Assembly: GCA_040755725.1 (NCBI GenBank)
Contig: JBFMAI010000040.1
Coordinates: forward strand, 124,001 to 188,000
Direction of reading: 5' to 3'
From: JBFMAI01 sp040755725
Lineage (GTDB): Bacteria; Planctomycetota; Phycisphaerae; UBA1845; Fen-1342
DNA length: 64,000 bases
Shown piece by piece: positions 17,575 to 25,595 of this stretch (within the stretch, counting starts at the first letter, position 1; the number at the start of each line of letters is the position of its first letter). The position numbers and the translations under genes are program-made. The notes below the pieces were generated by a model, which had not been told where the DNA came from, searched no databases, and was given only the letters and a program-made list of their open reading frames with translations.

Positions 17575-18585
17575 TCAGCGCCCTCGCAGTTCCGCCACGG
17601 CCAGCCACGCGTTCATGCCGGCCCGCAACTCGCCGGCGGCGTTGTCGATCTCCGCGTGGACCTCGAACGTGACGCTAGCCGGGTCGAGGACGGCGGCGAC
17701 GTGCGACACCCTCGCCGTGACCGTGCCGCCGGTCTCGTTGACCGTCAGCCGCAGTTCGCGTCCCCTCGCGACGCACCGGAACAGCGCCGACGGCACGAGG
17801 AACTTGGCCAGCAGCACGCGGTCGTCGACGACTTCGATCAGCGGCGCGCCGCGTTCGACCCGCTCGTGCTCGTGGACCAGCACGCGAGCGACGCGGCCGT
17901 CGTAGGGCGCACCGACCGTGCAGCCGGCCAGCTCGTGGCGGGCCAGCTCGAGCCGCGCGCGGGCCAACGCGGCCTCCCGCTCGGCCTTGTTCAGCTCGCG
18001 GGCCGCCGTCGCGGCTACCAGCTCGCATTCGGCTTCGGCGGTGCGAACGTCGCGGCGGGCCGCTTCGAGGTCCACTTGCGACGCGTGGCTGTTGTCGAAC
18101 AGGCGTTGGGTCGCGGCGAGGTTGGCCCGGGCGGCGTCGCGCACGGCCTCGGCGTGGCGCTCACGGGAGCGAGCCTCGGTCAGCTTGCGAACGTGTTGCA
18201 GTTCCGTCTCCGCCGCCGCCAGTTCCGCCGCCGCCATTTGTTCGTTGACGCGGTAGGTCAGGTCCTCGAGCTGCACGAGCACGTCGCCGGCGTCGAACGG
18301 TTCGCCCATGTCACGCCGGACGTCGGTGACCCGCGCGGGGACTTGGGCCGAAAGGACGGCTTGGCGCCGCGGGGCCAGCACGACGGCGACGCGATCGGCG
18401 CCGGTCGCGTCGGGCGACGGCACCTGCGCGCTACCCGCGCCGAGCCACAGCAAGACGCAGGTCGCGGCGGCGACGTGCAGGCTGCGGCGTTTCAGGAACC
18501 ACCGTGGTGCGTGTCCGTTCAACAAGCGGCAGTCCTTATCCGCGACTATGTCTGCAACGGCACCGGCCATTGGCCGGTGCCACAC
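17575..18585 (-). CDS. HlyD-family periplasmic adaptor (membrane-fusion) protein
   Basis: 336-residue adaptor anchored by one N-terminal hydrophobic segment (SLHVAAATCVLLWLGAGSAQ). The order is lipoyl half (RRQAVLSAQVPARVTDVRRD), long alpha-hairpin (about 110-225, rich in Ala/Glu/Arg), second lipoyl half (GCTVGAPYDGRVARVLVHEH) and a beta-barrel. It should bridge inner-membrane components to the TolC homologue encoded 17 bases upstream. The first about 18 residues (MWHRPMAGAVADIV...) are translated from a family D palindrome at 18559-18581, so either the palindrome supplied a new start codon or the true start is the TTG near 18525. It is coupled to the downstream GAF-HlyD gene. Confidence 0.87.
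   Translation of the reverse strand: MWHRPMAGAVADIVADKDCRLLNGHAPRWFLKRRSLHVAAATCVLLWLGAGSAQVPSPDATGADRVAVVLAPRRQAVLSAQVPARVTDVRRDMGEPFDAGDVLVQLEDLTYRVNEQMAAAELAAAETELQHVRKLTEARSRERHAEAVRDAARANLAATQRLFDNSHASQVDLEAARRDVRTAEAECELVAATAARELNKAEREAALARARLELARHELAGCTVGAPYDGRVARVLVHEHERVERGAPLIEVVDDRVLLAKFLVPSALFRCVARGRELRLTVNETGGTVTARVSHVAAVLDPASVTFEVHAEIDNAAGELRAGMNAWLAVAELRGR
18559..18581. repeat. Family D palindrome at the hlyD start
   Basis: GGCACCGGCCA-T-TGGCCGGTGCC, 11-bp perfect arms. A second copy is in the PQQ-propeller gene at 31060-31081. It lies at the junction between the TolC stop and the HlyD reading frame. Confidence 0.7.
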
Positions 18586-18602
18586 GGCGGGTTAAGGCGG
18601 GT

Positions 18603-20126
18603 TCACGACGACGAACCCGCGGCCACGACCGCCGTATCGCGACCCACCGCGTTTTCCAGCCGGGCTTGGGCGGTCATCAGGTTGGCCCGCGCGGTCAGGT
18701 ACCGCGCCAGGGCCTTGAGGTACTTCAGTTCCTGCTCCAGCGCCTCGCCCGCGTGCGACTTGCCCTGTTCCGCGGTGCCCTGCACAACGTCCCGAAGCTG
18801 CCGGTGCCGGTCGGCGATGGCCCGCGTCAGCCGCGTCTGGTCCGCCGACTCCTGCACGTCGAGCCAGGCGAGGCGGACCTGCGTGAGGATGGCGACCGCG
18901 GTCGCCGTACGCTGCCGCTTGACCAGTTCCGTCTGAAGCCGGGCGGCGCCGTGTTGGGCCAGCAGCGAGGGAATGGCGAGCAGGTCCCATGAAGCCCGCA
19001 GGCCGACGGTGCTCCATTCATTGAACGCGAGATAGCGGTTGTGGTCCCAGTCGTACCGCCCGAAGACGGCGAAACTGGGGAACATCTGCGCCAAGGCGAT
19101 GTAGGCCTCGTCACGCGAGATCCACTCCTCGCGGTCTTTCTCGAACAGCTCCGGCCGCTGACGCAGCGCCTCGGTCTCCAGGGCGGCGAGGTCGGCTTCG
19201 GGGCCGGCGGCTTGGGGAGTATCGCCGTCTTCCAGGCCGTCCGAAGGTGTCCCCCTCCCCCAACCCCTCCCTGACAGGGATGGTAGTGCCGACGGCGCGT
19301 CCAGGTCCGGGGTGTCGAGCTCGATGCGTGTCCCCGGTGGCAGGCCCATGAGTGTGGCCAGCTCCGTCTTGGCTTGCAGGTGCAGCCGGCGGTAGCGTTG
19401 CAGCTCCTCCAGGTGCTCCAGGAGTATCGTCTCGCGTTTCAGCCCGTCGGCGGGGGCGATGGTCTTGTTCCCGGTTTCTTCGGCCAGGCGGGTCAGGGCC
19501 GCGTCGACCGCGTGCCCGATGCGCTCGGCCTCCGCCGCCACGACCGCCGTGGTGACCGCCTGCCAGTACGCCCGCGTCACTTCGAAGGCGAGGTTCTGGC
19601 GGATGCGGCGCTCGCGCTCGGCGGCGATGGCGACCCGGTTGGACTGCTGCCGGGCCCGGCACATCGACAAGCCGAAGTCGAGCAGGTTCCACGTCGCGCT
19701 GAGGTCCCACGTCCGCGTCGTCTTGTCGGAGGAGTACGACGGTTCCAGCGACTGCTCGCCGCGGTCCAGACTCACCGAGCTGGCGGCGTCGAGTTCCGAG
19801 CGGTGCCGGCTCTCCACGCCCGCCACCAGCGACGGCAGCAGTTTCAACAACGACTGCGTGCGGAGCTCCTCCTGGACCTTGCGTTCCTGGGCGGCGATCC
19901 AGACTTCGATGTTCCAGGTGTCGGCGAGGCGGAGTGCGTCGGCCAGTGTCACCGGCGATGGGACCTCCGGGGCCCGCGCACGGTAGGCAGCCAGGTCCCC
20001 CGTCGCAGCCTGTTCCCGCATGGCCTCGCGCCCCGGCGGCAGAGCGCAGCCGACGGTGAGCAGGCCGAGCCACAACAGGGCCAGCCGGCTGCGGCATGCC
20101 CACACCGATTGCCGGTACTGGTTCAC
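18603..20126 (-). CDS. TolC-family outer-membrane efflux protein (lipoprotein)
   Basis: 507-residue outer-membrane channel, first gene of the export operon. A signal peptide with lipobox LLTVGC ends near residue 27. Two homologous halves of amphipathic helices and strands are typical of outer membrane efflux proteins (LRLADTWNIEVWIAAQERK, LSATWNLLDFGLS, LRASWDLLAIPSLLAQHGAA). Between the halves, around residue 285, lies an in-frame family A repeat (LPSLSGRGWGRGTPSDG), in the linker that tolerates insertion. The ATG at 20126 is followed by a basic residue stretch and hydrophobic core as expected. Transcription would start in the 330-base region shared with the divergent surface-protein gene, so the exporter and its probable cargo may be co-regulated. 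Confidence 0.9.
   Translation of the reverse strand: MNQYRQSVWACRSRLALLWLGLLTVGCALPPGREAMREQAATGDLAAYRARAPEVPSPVTLADALRLADTWNIEVWIAAQERKVQEELRTQSLLKLLPSLVAGVESRHRSELDAASSVSLDRGEQSLEPSYSSDKTTRTWDLSATWNLLDFGLSMCRARQQSNRVAIAAERERRIRQNLAFEVTRAYWQAVTTAVVAAEAERIGHAVDAALTRLAEETGNKTIAPADGLKRETILLEHLEELQRYRRLHLQAKTELATLMGLPPGTRIELDTPDLDAPSALPSLSGRGWGRGTPSDGLEDGDTPQAAGPEADLAALETEALRQRPELFEKDREEWISRDEAYIALAQMFPSFAVFGRYDWDHNRYLAFNEWSTVGLRASWDLLAIPSLLAQHGAARLQTELVKRQRTATAVAILTQVRLAWLDVQESADQTRLTRAIADRHRQLRDVVQGTAEQGKSHAGEALEQELKYLKALARYLTARANLMTAQARLENAVGRDTAVVAAGSSS
19250..19284. repeat. Family A palindromic repeat inside the TolC-family gene
   Basis: CCCCCTCCCCCAACCCCTCC followed by CTGACAGGGATGG. Translated as an in-frame insertion between the two halves of the channel protein. 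Confidence 0.65.
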
Positions 20127-20456
20127 TGCGCCTTCTTGCCCCGGTCAACGGCCGGAGCCACAAGAGGTTGCGGCTGCCGGTCGGCTGCGTGGCAAACCCA
20201 CGCGTTAGCCGGCCGCGCCGCCGATGTCGTTATCGGCACCCGTGTGAATACCGGTGAAAGCGCGAGGCGCGGGGTGCGCGTGTGGGAGGGCGGCCAGGAT
20301 CGGGCTCGCCGGCAGCGGTTGCCGCGGGGGAGCATGTTTGTCCGCCGAGCGGTGATTTTGAACGATGGAAGTGGAGGAAAGAGCGCCGGGTGTTCGTCCG
20401 ATAACGCATGGCCACCACCCGCGCAGCGACCTGCCAGCCACACCGGAGTCGGCAAG
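20127..20456. other. Divergent control region of the export locus with small hairpins
   Basis: 330-base region between the TolC-type gene and the DUF4347 gene. On the + strand it has hairpin GCGTGG-CAAAC-CCACGC (20187-20203) and hairpin GCCGAT-GTCGTT-ATCGGC (20220-20237). GGCAAACC followed by ACGCGTTAGCC weakly recalls the core of GEMM (c-di-GMP-I) riboswitches, but the standard loops are missing. No clear promoter was seen. Confidence 0.35.
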
Positions 20457-23400
20457 ATGTCCTGGCCCGACGCCTTTTTCGATGCGCTGACCGCACGGAG
20501 CGGACGTTCGGTCATGCCCCCGGGCCTGTTGCGCCTGGAAGAGCGCATCGTGCTCGACGCCGCAGTGGTGGACGCGGGCGACTCCCACCACGCCGGCGAC
20601 AACGCGCCGCCGGTTGACCACGCGGGCGTCCCCGAGGCCGGCGCGCAGACGGGGGTCGCGTCGGCTGCGCCGGGCGGCGAGGGGAGCGCGGAGGCGCACC
20701 AGGAAGCGAGCCCGCCCGCCGGCGATGCCCCGGCGCGGCTGGTGGTCATCTCGTCGGCGATTGATCAGTCGGCCGCGTTGGCCGCCGCGGCGCGTGAAGG
20801 GGTTCGCGCGACGATCTACGATGCGGAGCACGGCGGGCTGACCGGGCTCCTGGAGCAGATTCGAGCGGCGCTCGGCGGCCACCCGGCCGAGAGCATCGCC
20901 CTGGCGACGCACGGTCTGGAGGGCGGCGGCCTGGAACTGACCAACGGTCATCCGATGTCGCTGGAGACGCTGCACAACCCTGAGCTACAGGCGTTCTGGC
21001 GGGGCGTGGCGGAGTTGCTGGCGCCCGGCGGGAGAGTTGACCTGTTGGCCTGTGACGTGGCGGCCGGCCCCGACGGCCAGGCGCTCGTCGATGCGCTAGA
21101 GGAGATTACGGGCGTCAACTTCGCCGCCTCGTCGGACTTGACCGGCAACATTGAGCACGGCGGAAACTGGTACCTGGAAACCGACCACGTTGATGCGGGG
21201 GCCGTTTACTTCGACGCGCACGCGCTTGGGACCTTCAGCGAACACCTGGGGCCGAGCGTAACCGACAGCAATCCGACGCACAACGTCGTGGGCGGCTCGG
21301 CGGCCGTGGTTGTGGACCCGAACATCACGGTGACGGATCCGTTGGAGAACAACCTGTCGGGCGCGACGGTGCGCATCAAGAGCGGCTTCGTCGCGGGTCA
21401 AGACGTACTGAGCTTTACGCCGACGGCCCACATCACCGGCTCGTACGACCCCAACACGGGCGTGCTGTTGCTCACCGGGACGGCGGCACCGGACGAGTAC
21501 CAGACCGCGCTGCGCAGCGTGACCTACCAGAATACCAGCCTCACCCCCAGCACGACGCCGCGCGAAATCCTCTTTACGATCGGCGCGACGCACGACGGGC
21601 ACACGTACCTTCCGCAGACCGGGCACTATTACGACCGCTTTGGCGGACCGGCGACGACGTGGTCGGCGGCGTTGTCGGCGGCGGGCAGTCAGACCCTGGG
21701 GGGTCTCCCGGGCTACCTTGCTACGGTGACCTCGGATTCGGAGAACACCACGTTGGCCGGGCTCATTCCGGCCATGCCCATCAACAAGGACGCGTGGCTG
21801 GGCGGGAGCGACGCGGCCACCGAGGGGAAGTGGTACTGGGTCACCGGGCCGGAGGCCGGGACGCAGTTCTGGGAGGGCGACGCGGGCGGATCGGCCGTCA
21901 ACGGGATGTACGTCGCCTGGCAGGGCGGGTTTCCGAACGTCGCCGGCGCCAGCGGGCTGTCGCTGATCAAGTCGGGCACCGTATGGCGTGACGTGGCCGA
22001 CGGACTGACGCGCGAGTACTACATCGTCGAGTACGGCGGCCTTTCGAGCGACGGGGAGGGGACGCTCGCCGCCCAGGTGACGATCAACGTCCAAGCGCCG
22101 AACCACGCCCCCGTGCTGGACAACAGCGGTCACATGAGCCTGGCTTCGATCGACGAGGACCACCGCGACAACGGCGGCAGCAGCGTGGCCCACCTCATCG
22201 CCTCGGCCGGCGGCAACCGGATCACGGATTACAACAATGACCCGGAGGGCATTGCCCTGACGCGGGTCGATACGACCTACGGCACGTGGCAATACTCGCT
22301 GGACGGCGGGCAGACGTGGAAGAACGTCGGGTCGGTCAGCGACACGCACGCCCTGTTGTTGCGCGATACCGACCTGCTGCGCTTCCGGCCCAACAAGGAC
22401 TGGAACGGGACCGTCACTGACGGCTTCACCTTCCGCGCCTGGGACCAGACCACCGGGACCGCCGGCGGATACGCCAACGCCTCGGTGAACGGCGGCCTGA
22501 CGGCGTTCAGCAGCGCGACGGAGACCGGTTCCATCGTGGTTCACCCGGTCAACGATGCGCCGGTGCTCGACAACTCCGGCACGATGTCGCTGAACGCAAT
22601 GGACGAGGACGACCTCCACCACGGTGGGACCACCGTTGCGGACCTGCTCGCGTCCGCCGGCGGCCAGCGGACCACCGACGTCGACGCCGACGCGCTCCAG
22701 GGCATCGCCATCATTGGCCTGAACAGCGCCCACGGGTCGTGGCAGTACTCGATCGACGGCGGGCTGACGTGGTTCGACATAGGGTCGGTGGACGCGGCGC
22801 ACGCCTTGCTGCTGCGGGATACCGATCTCCTCCGCTTCCAGCCTGATCCTGACTGGCACGGCTCCGTCCCCAGCGGGCTCACTTTCCGGGCGTGGGACCA
22901 GACTTCCGGCTCCGCGGGCGACTACGCCGATACCTCAGTGACGGGCGGGACGACCGCGTTCAGCACGGCCACGGAAGTCGCCGGCATCGTCGTCCGTCCC
23001 GTGAACGACCCGCCGGTGGTTGCGCAGCCGCTTGTGGACCAGCACGCTGCGGAGGGTTCCCTGTTTCGATATCGGTTCGCGGGCGACACGTTCCGCGATG
23101 TGGACGCGGGGGACACGCTGAGGTATTCGGCGACGCTGGCGGACGGGAGCCCGCTGCCGAGCTGGCTGCGCTTCGATCCGGCGACGCGCATGTTCTCCGG
23201 CACGCCCGCGCAGGCCCATGTCGGCACGTTGGAGATCATGGTCACCGCGACGGATAGCCACGGGACGGCGGTGTCGGACGTGTTCGCGCTGACGATCGCG
23301 GACGCGAACTTCGCCCCGGTTCTGGCGAAGCCGCTGGTCGATCACGCGGCCGGACCGAACGCCGCGTTTCATTACCAGTTCGCGTCCGACACGTTCACCG

Positions 23401-24695
23401 ACGCCGACCCGGGCGACCTGCTGACTTACAGCGCCGCGCTGGCCGATGGGCAACCGCTGCCCACGTGGCTGACCTTCGACCCGCAGACGCGGACGTTCTC
23501 CGGCACGCCGACCATCGGCGACCTGGGGACGCTGCTGGTCCGCGTGACGGCGGACGACGGGCACGGCGGGCAGACAGCGGGCGTGTTCGCCCTGACGGTG
23601 CGCATCGCGGTGACGCCGCCGACGGAGCCGACCACGCCGCAGACGCCCGGCGGCCCGGGAGGGGGTGTCCACGTGCGTCCCAGCGGCGGCCACGGGGGAG
23701 ACAGCCCCGCGGGAGGTGGGACCGCCCCGCCCGCCGGGCCGTCGGGTGGCACGGTCGTTCCGCCAACTTCGCCCGGCCACGAGGCGCCGGGTGAATCACC
23801 GGCCGGGCCGAGTGAGTCCGGCGCGGGCGGGTCGCCGTCCGGCGGCGGCCAAGCTGCGGGAGAAGGCCCCGCGGCACCGGCGGCCGGTCCGCCGGCCGGC
23901 GGCGTTGCGGTCGCTGGTTCGACGGTGGCGGGCGGCGAGGGCCATGGAGCCACGCCGGGGTTGGCACACCGGCGCGATGATGAAATGGAGTTGGTGCCCG
24001 TCGAGCTCTCGACGCAGGTGCAGGCCGCGATGTTCCGCGACGACTTGCTGGAGGACCCCGGCGTCCCGGTCGAGTTCCGCGAGACGTGGCACACGATCCT
24101 GGGGGCCTACGCTGACAGCGGGGAGGAACTGGCCGCGTATCTCGAATCCGCGTTCCGCACGGTGACGGAGTCGGCGTGCGTATACCAGGCGGCAGACGCG
24201 GCCCTGGCAGCGTTGAACGAGGAGCTGGCGCTGACGGCCGGTGCGGGGTCGCCCCCCGACGTGCAGGGCCTGATGGACGCGTTGAATCAGGCGCGACAGC
24301 AGGTGCGCGTGGCCAGCGCGGAACTGGAGGCCGCGATCCAGGCCGCCGCCGAGGCCGGCCGCGCCGAGCAATTCGACCGTGTCCTGGAAGACGTGATCAG
24401 CGCCGCCCTGCAACGCCTGATGATGGCCAACGAGCGGCTGTACTTGGAGTCACAGGCGGTCGGTGCGACGGCCGCGCTGCTGCGTACCGCGCGGCTGGAC
24501 GCCGGTCACGAACTTCCACCCAAGGACCTCGCGCAGGCGGCCGATCAGGCCCGCGACGCCGCCCAGACCGAGATTGCCGAGCTGCGCAAGAGCTGGGACC
24601 GCGTGGCGCAAGATGTCTTCTCGGCGTTTGTGGCGCGGTTGGTCGCCCAGCAGGCGGGCGGCGGGCCGGGTACGCTGCCGAGTTCCGGGGGATGA
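20457..24695 (+). CDS. Giant surface protein: LEPR-like N-terminus, DUF4347, C-type lectin, cadherin-like repeats
   Basis: 1412-residue extracellular protein, the likely cargo of the adjacent exporter. Residues 20-36 carry LRLEERIVLDAA, a LEPR-XLL-type motif. DUF4347 spans about 95-258 (LVVISSAIDQSAALAAAARE, IALATHGLEGGGLEL, GRVDLLACDVAAGPDGQALV). A C-type lectin-like domain is at about 382-530 (GYLATVTSDSENTTLAGLI, AWLGGSDAATEGKWYWVTG). Two about 150-residue RapA2/cadherin-like repeats follow (NHAPVLDNSG..., 545-848), then two dystroglycan-type cadherin domains (848-1052). A Gly/Pro linker (1053-1171) leads to an alpha-helical, coiled-coil-like tail (1175-1412). There is no conventional signal peptide. 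ATG 20457 has CGGAG about nine bases upstream; the longer frame upstream is antisense to the TolC-type gene. Only 13 bases separate its end from the convergent redox gene. Confidence 0.88.
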   Translation: MSWPDAFFDALTARSGRSVMPPGLLRLEERIVLDAAVVDAGDSHHAGDNAPPVDHAGVPEAGAQTGVASAAPGGEGSAEAHQEASPPAGDAPARLVVISSAIDQSAALAAAAREGVRATIYDAEHGGLTGLLEQIRAALGGHPAESIALATHGLEGGGLELTNGHPMSLETLHNPELQAFWRGVAELLAPGGRVDLLACDVAAGPDGQALVDALEEITGVNFAASSDLTGNIEHGGNWYLETDHVDAGAVYFDAHALGTFSEHLGPSVTDSNPTHNVVGGSAAVVVDPNITVTDPLENNLSGATVRIKSGFVAGQDVLSFTPTAHITGSYDPNTGVLLLTGTAAPDEYQTALRSVTYQNTSLTPSTTPREILFTIGATHDGHTYLPQTGHYYDRFGGPATTWSAALSAAGSQTLGGLPGYLATVTSDSENTTLAGLIPAMPINKDAWLGGSDAATEGKWYWVTGPEAGTQFWEGDAGGSAVNGMYVAWQGGFPNVAGASGLSLIKSGTVWRDVADGLTREYYIVEYGGLSSDGEGTLAAQVTINVQAPNHAPVLDNSGHMSLASIDEDHRDNGGSSVAHLIASAGGNRITDYNNDPEGIALTRVDTTYGTWQYSLDGGQTWKNVGSVSDTHALLLRDTDLLRFRPNKDWNGTVTDGFTFRAWDQTTGTAGGYANASVNGGLTAFSSATETGSIVVHPVNDAPVLDNSGTMSLNAMDEDDLHHGGTTVADLLASAGGQRTTDVDADALQGIAIIGLNSAHGSWQYSIDGGLTWFDIGSVDAAHALLLRDTDLLRFQPDPDWHGSVPSGLTFRAWDQTSGSAGDYADTSVTGGTTAFSTATEVAGIVVRPVNDPPVVAQPLVDQHAAEGSLFRYRFAGDTFRDVDAGDTLRYSATLADGSPLPSWLRFDPATRMFSGTPAQAHVGTLEIMVTATDSHGTAVSDVFALTIADANFAPVLAKPLVDHAAGPNAAFHYQFASDTFTDADPGDLLTYSAALADGQPLPTWLTFDPQTRTFSGTPTIGDLGTLLVRVTADDGHGGQTAGVFALTVRIAVTPPTEPTTPQTPGGPGGGVHVRPSGGHGGDSPAGGGTAPPAGPSGGTVVPPTSPGHEAPGESPAGPSESGAGGSPSGGGQAAGEGPAAPAAGPPAGGVAVAGSTVAGGEGHGATPGLAHRRDDEMELVPVELSTQVQAAMFRDDLLEDPGVPVEFRETWHTILGAYADSGEELAAYLESAFRTVTESACVYQAADAALAALNEELALTAGAGSPPDVQGLMDALNQARQQVRVASAELEAAIQAAAEAGRAEQFDRVLEDVISAALQRLMMANERLYLESQAVGATAALLRTARLDAGHELPPKDLAQAADQARDAAQTEIAELRKSWDRVAQDVFSAFVARLVAQQAGGGPGTLPSSGG

Positions 24696-24708
24696 GCCGC
24701 CGGTCGCG

Positions 24709-25404
24709 TCAGTCCACTTCCCGACGTGTCTCGACAGGGACACCCCCTATCTCCCGCAGCGTCAGGGCCGCCGTCGGGCAGGCGCCGGCGCAGCGCCGGG
24801 CGGCGGTGCGCAGGGCGCTGGCGAGTGGTGCGCCCAGCGCCGCTTCGACCCGCACGTCGAACCCGCGGCCAACCCACGTCAACCCCCACGGCTCGCGGAA
24901 CTGCTGCGCGATCTGGATGCAGAGGCCGCAGAGAATGCACTTGCCGGGGTCGTACGCAATGTAAGGATGCTGATAGTCGCGCTCGACGTGCCGCCGTGCG
25001 CCGCGGTAGTGCGCCGGATCGGCGTGGTACAGCTCGGCGTACTTGCGCAGCCGGCACACGTCGCGCTTCGAGCAGTCGCAACGTAACCGGCCGGGATGGT
25101 CCGGGTCCGTCTCCGCCCCGCAGTGGTCGCTGAGCAGCAGCTCCAGCGCCGTCCGCCGCAACGCGTGCAGCTCCGGCGTCTCGCTCTCGACGACGAGGCC
25201 GTCGGCAGCGGGGGTGGCACACGACGGCACGATGCGGTCGGGGTCGCGGACCTTGACGACGCAGGCCATGCACGCGGTGTTGGGCGTGCAGCCGGGCTGG
25301 TAGCACAGCGCGGGAATGTCGAGGCCCAGCTTGCGGGCCGCGGCCAGCAGGTTGCTGCCAGGCACGACGTCGACTTCGCGGCCGTCAATGGTCACCCGGG
25401 GCAT
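24709..25404 (-). CDS. HoxU/NuoG-like iron-sulfur subunit
   Basis: 231-residue electron-transfer subunit. N-terminal [2Fe-2S] ferredoxin fold with ligand spacing C-x10-C-x2-C (LCYQPGCTPNTACMAC) and a later SCATP cysteine. Next is a His/Cys region (DHCGAE and CDCSKRDVC) that replaces the standard H-x3-C-x2-C-x5-C cluster motif with an unusual spacing. A [4Fe-4S] segment (GKCILCGLC) and a terminal CAGACPTAAL cysteine pair follow. No H-cluster or molybdopterin domain is attached, so this is a relay subunit. It is the last gene of the redox operon, separated from the NuoEF fusion by 191 bases holding a 105-bp composite palindrome. It presumably passes electrons to or from the NuoEF protein. Confidence 0.85.
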   Translation of the reverse strand: MPRVTIDGREVDVVPGSNLLAAARKLGLDIPALCYQPGCTPNTACMACVVKVRDPDRIVPSCATPAADGLVVESETPELHALRRTALELLLSDHCGAETDPDHPGRLRCDCSKRDVCRLRKYAELYHADPAHYRGARRHVERDYQHPYIAYDPGKCILCGLCIQIAQQFREPWGLTWVGRGFDVRVEAALGAPLASALRTAARRCAGACPTAALTLREIGGVPVETRREVD

Positions 25405-25419
25405 GAGGCTATCCTCTGA

Positions 25420-25525
25420 CCCCCCTCCCTTTCAGGTCGCCACGGACGACACGTCCACCACGGCGGACGAGTCGGGCGCCGTGATGACCGACTCGCTGTG
25501 GCGAGGAGGTGTTGGGGGAGGGTCG
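25420..25525. repeat. Composite palindromic element (family A split by a second palindrome)
   Basis: A family A element (CCCCCCTCCCTTTCAGG ... GTTGGGGGAGGGTC) is split by a nested inverted repeat with outer arms GTCGCCACGG / CTGTGGCGA and an inner GTCC..CGGCGGACGAGTCG stem. A near-identical 105-bp copy is at 61206-61311. Lies between two genes of the redox operon. Confidence 0.8.
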
Positions 25526-25595
25526 CATTCCGCAGCCGAAACGCTGCTCTCGATCCTCTGGTTCCTGCCTAGTCGGATTATGGGGTTGCCTCATT

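Noticed and set aside
19374..20456. Long + strand open frame joined to the DUF4347 gene
   Set aside because: Antisense to the TolC-type gene with shadow composition; the real start with Shine-Dalgarno is 20457.
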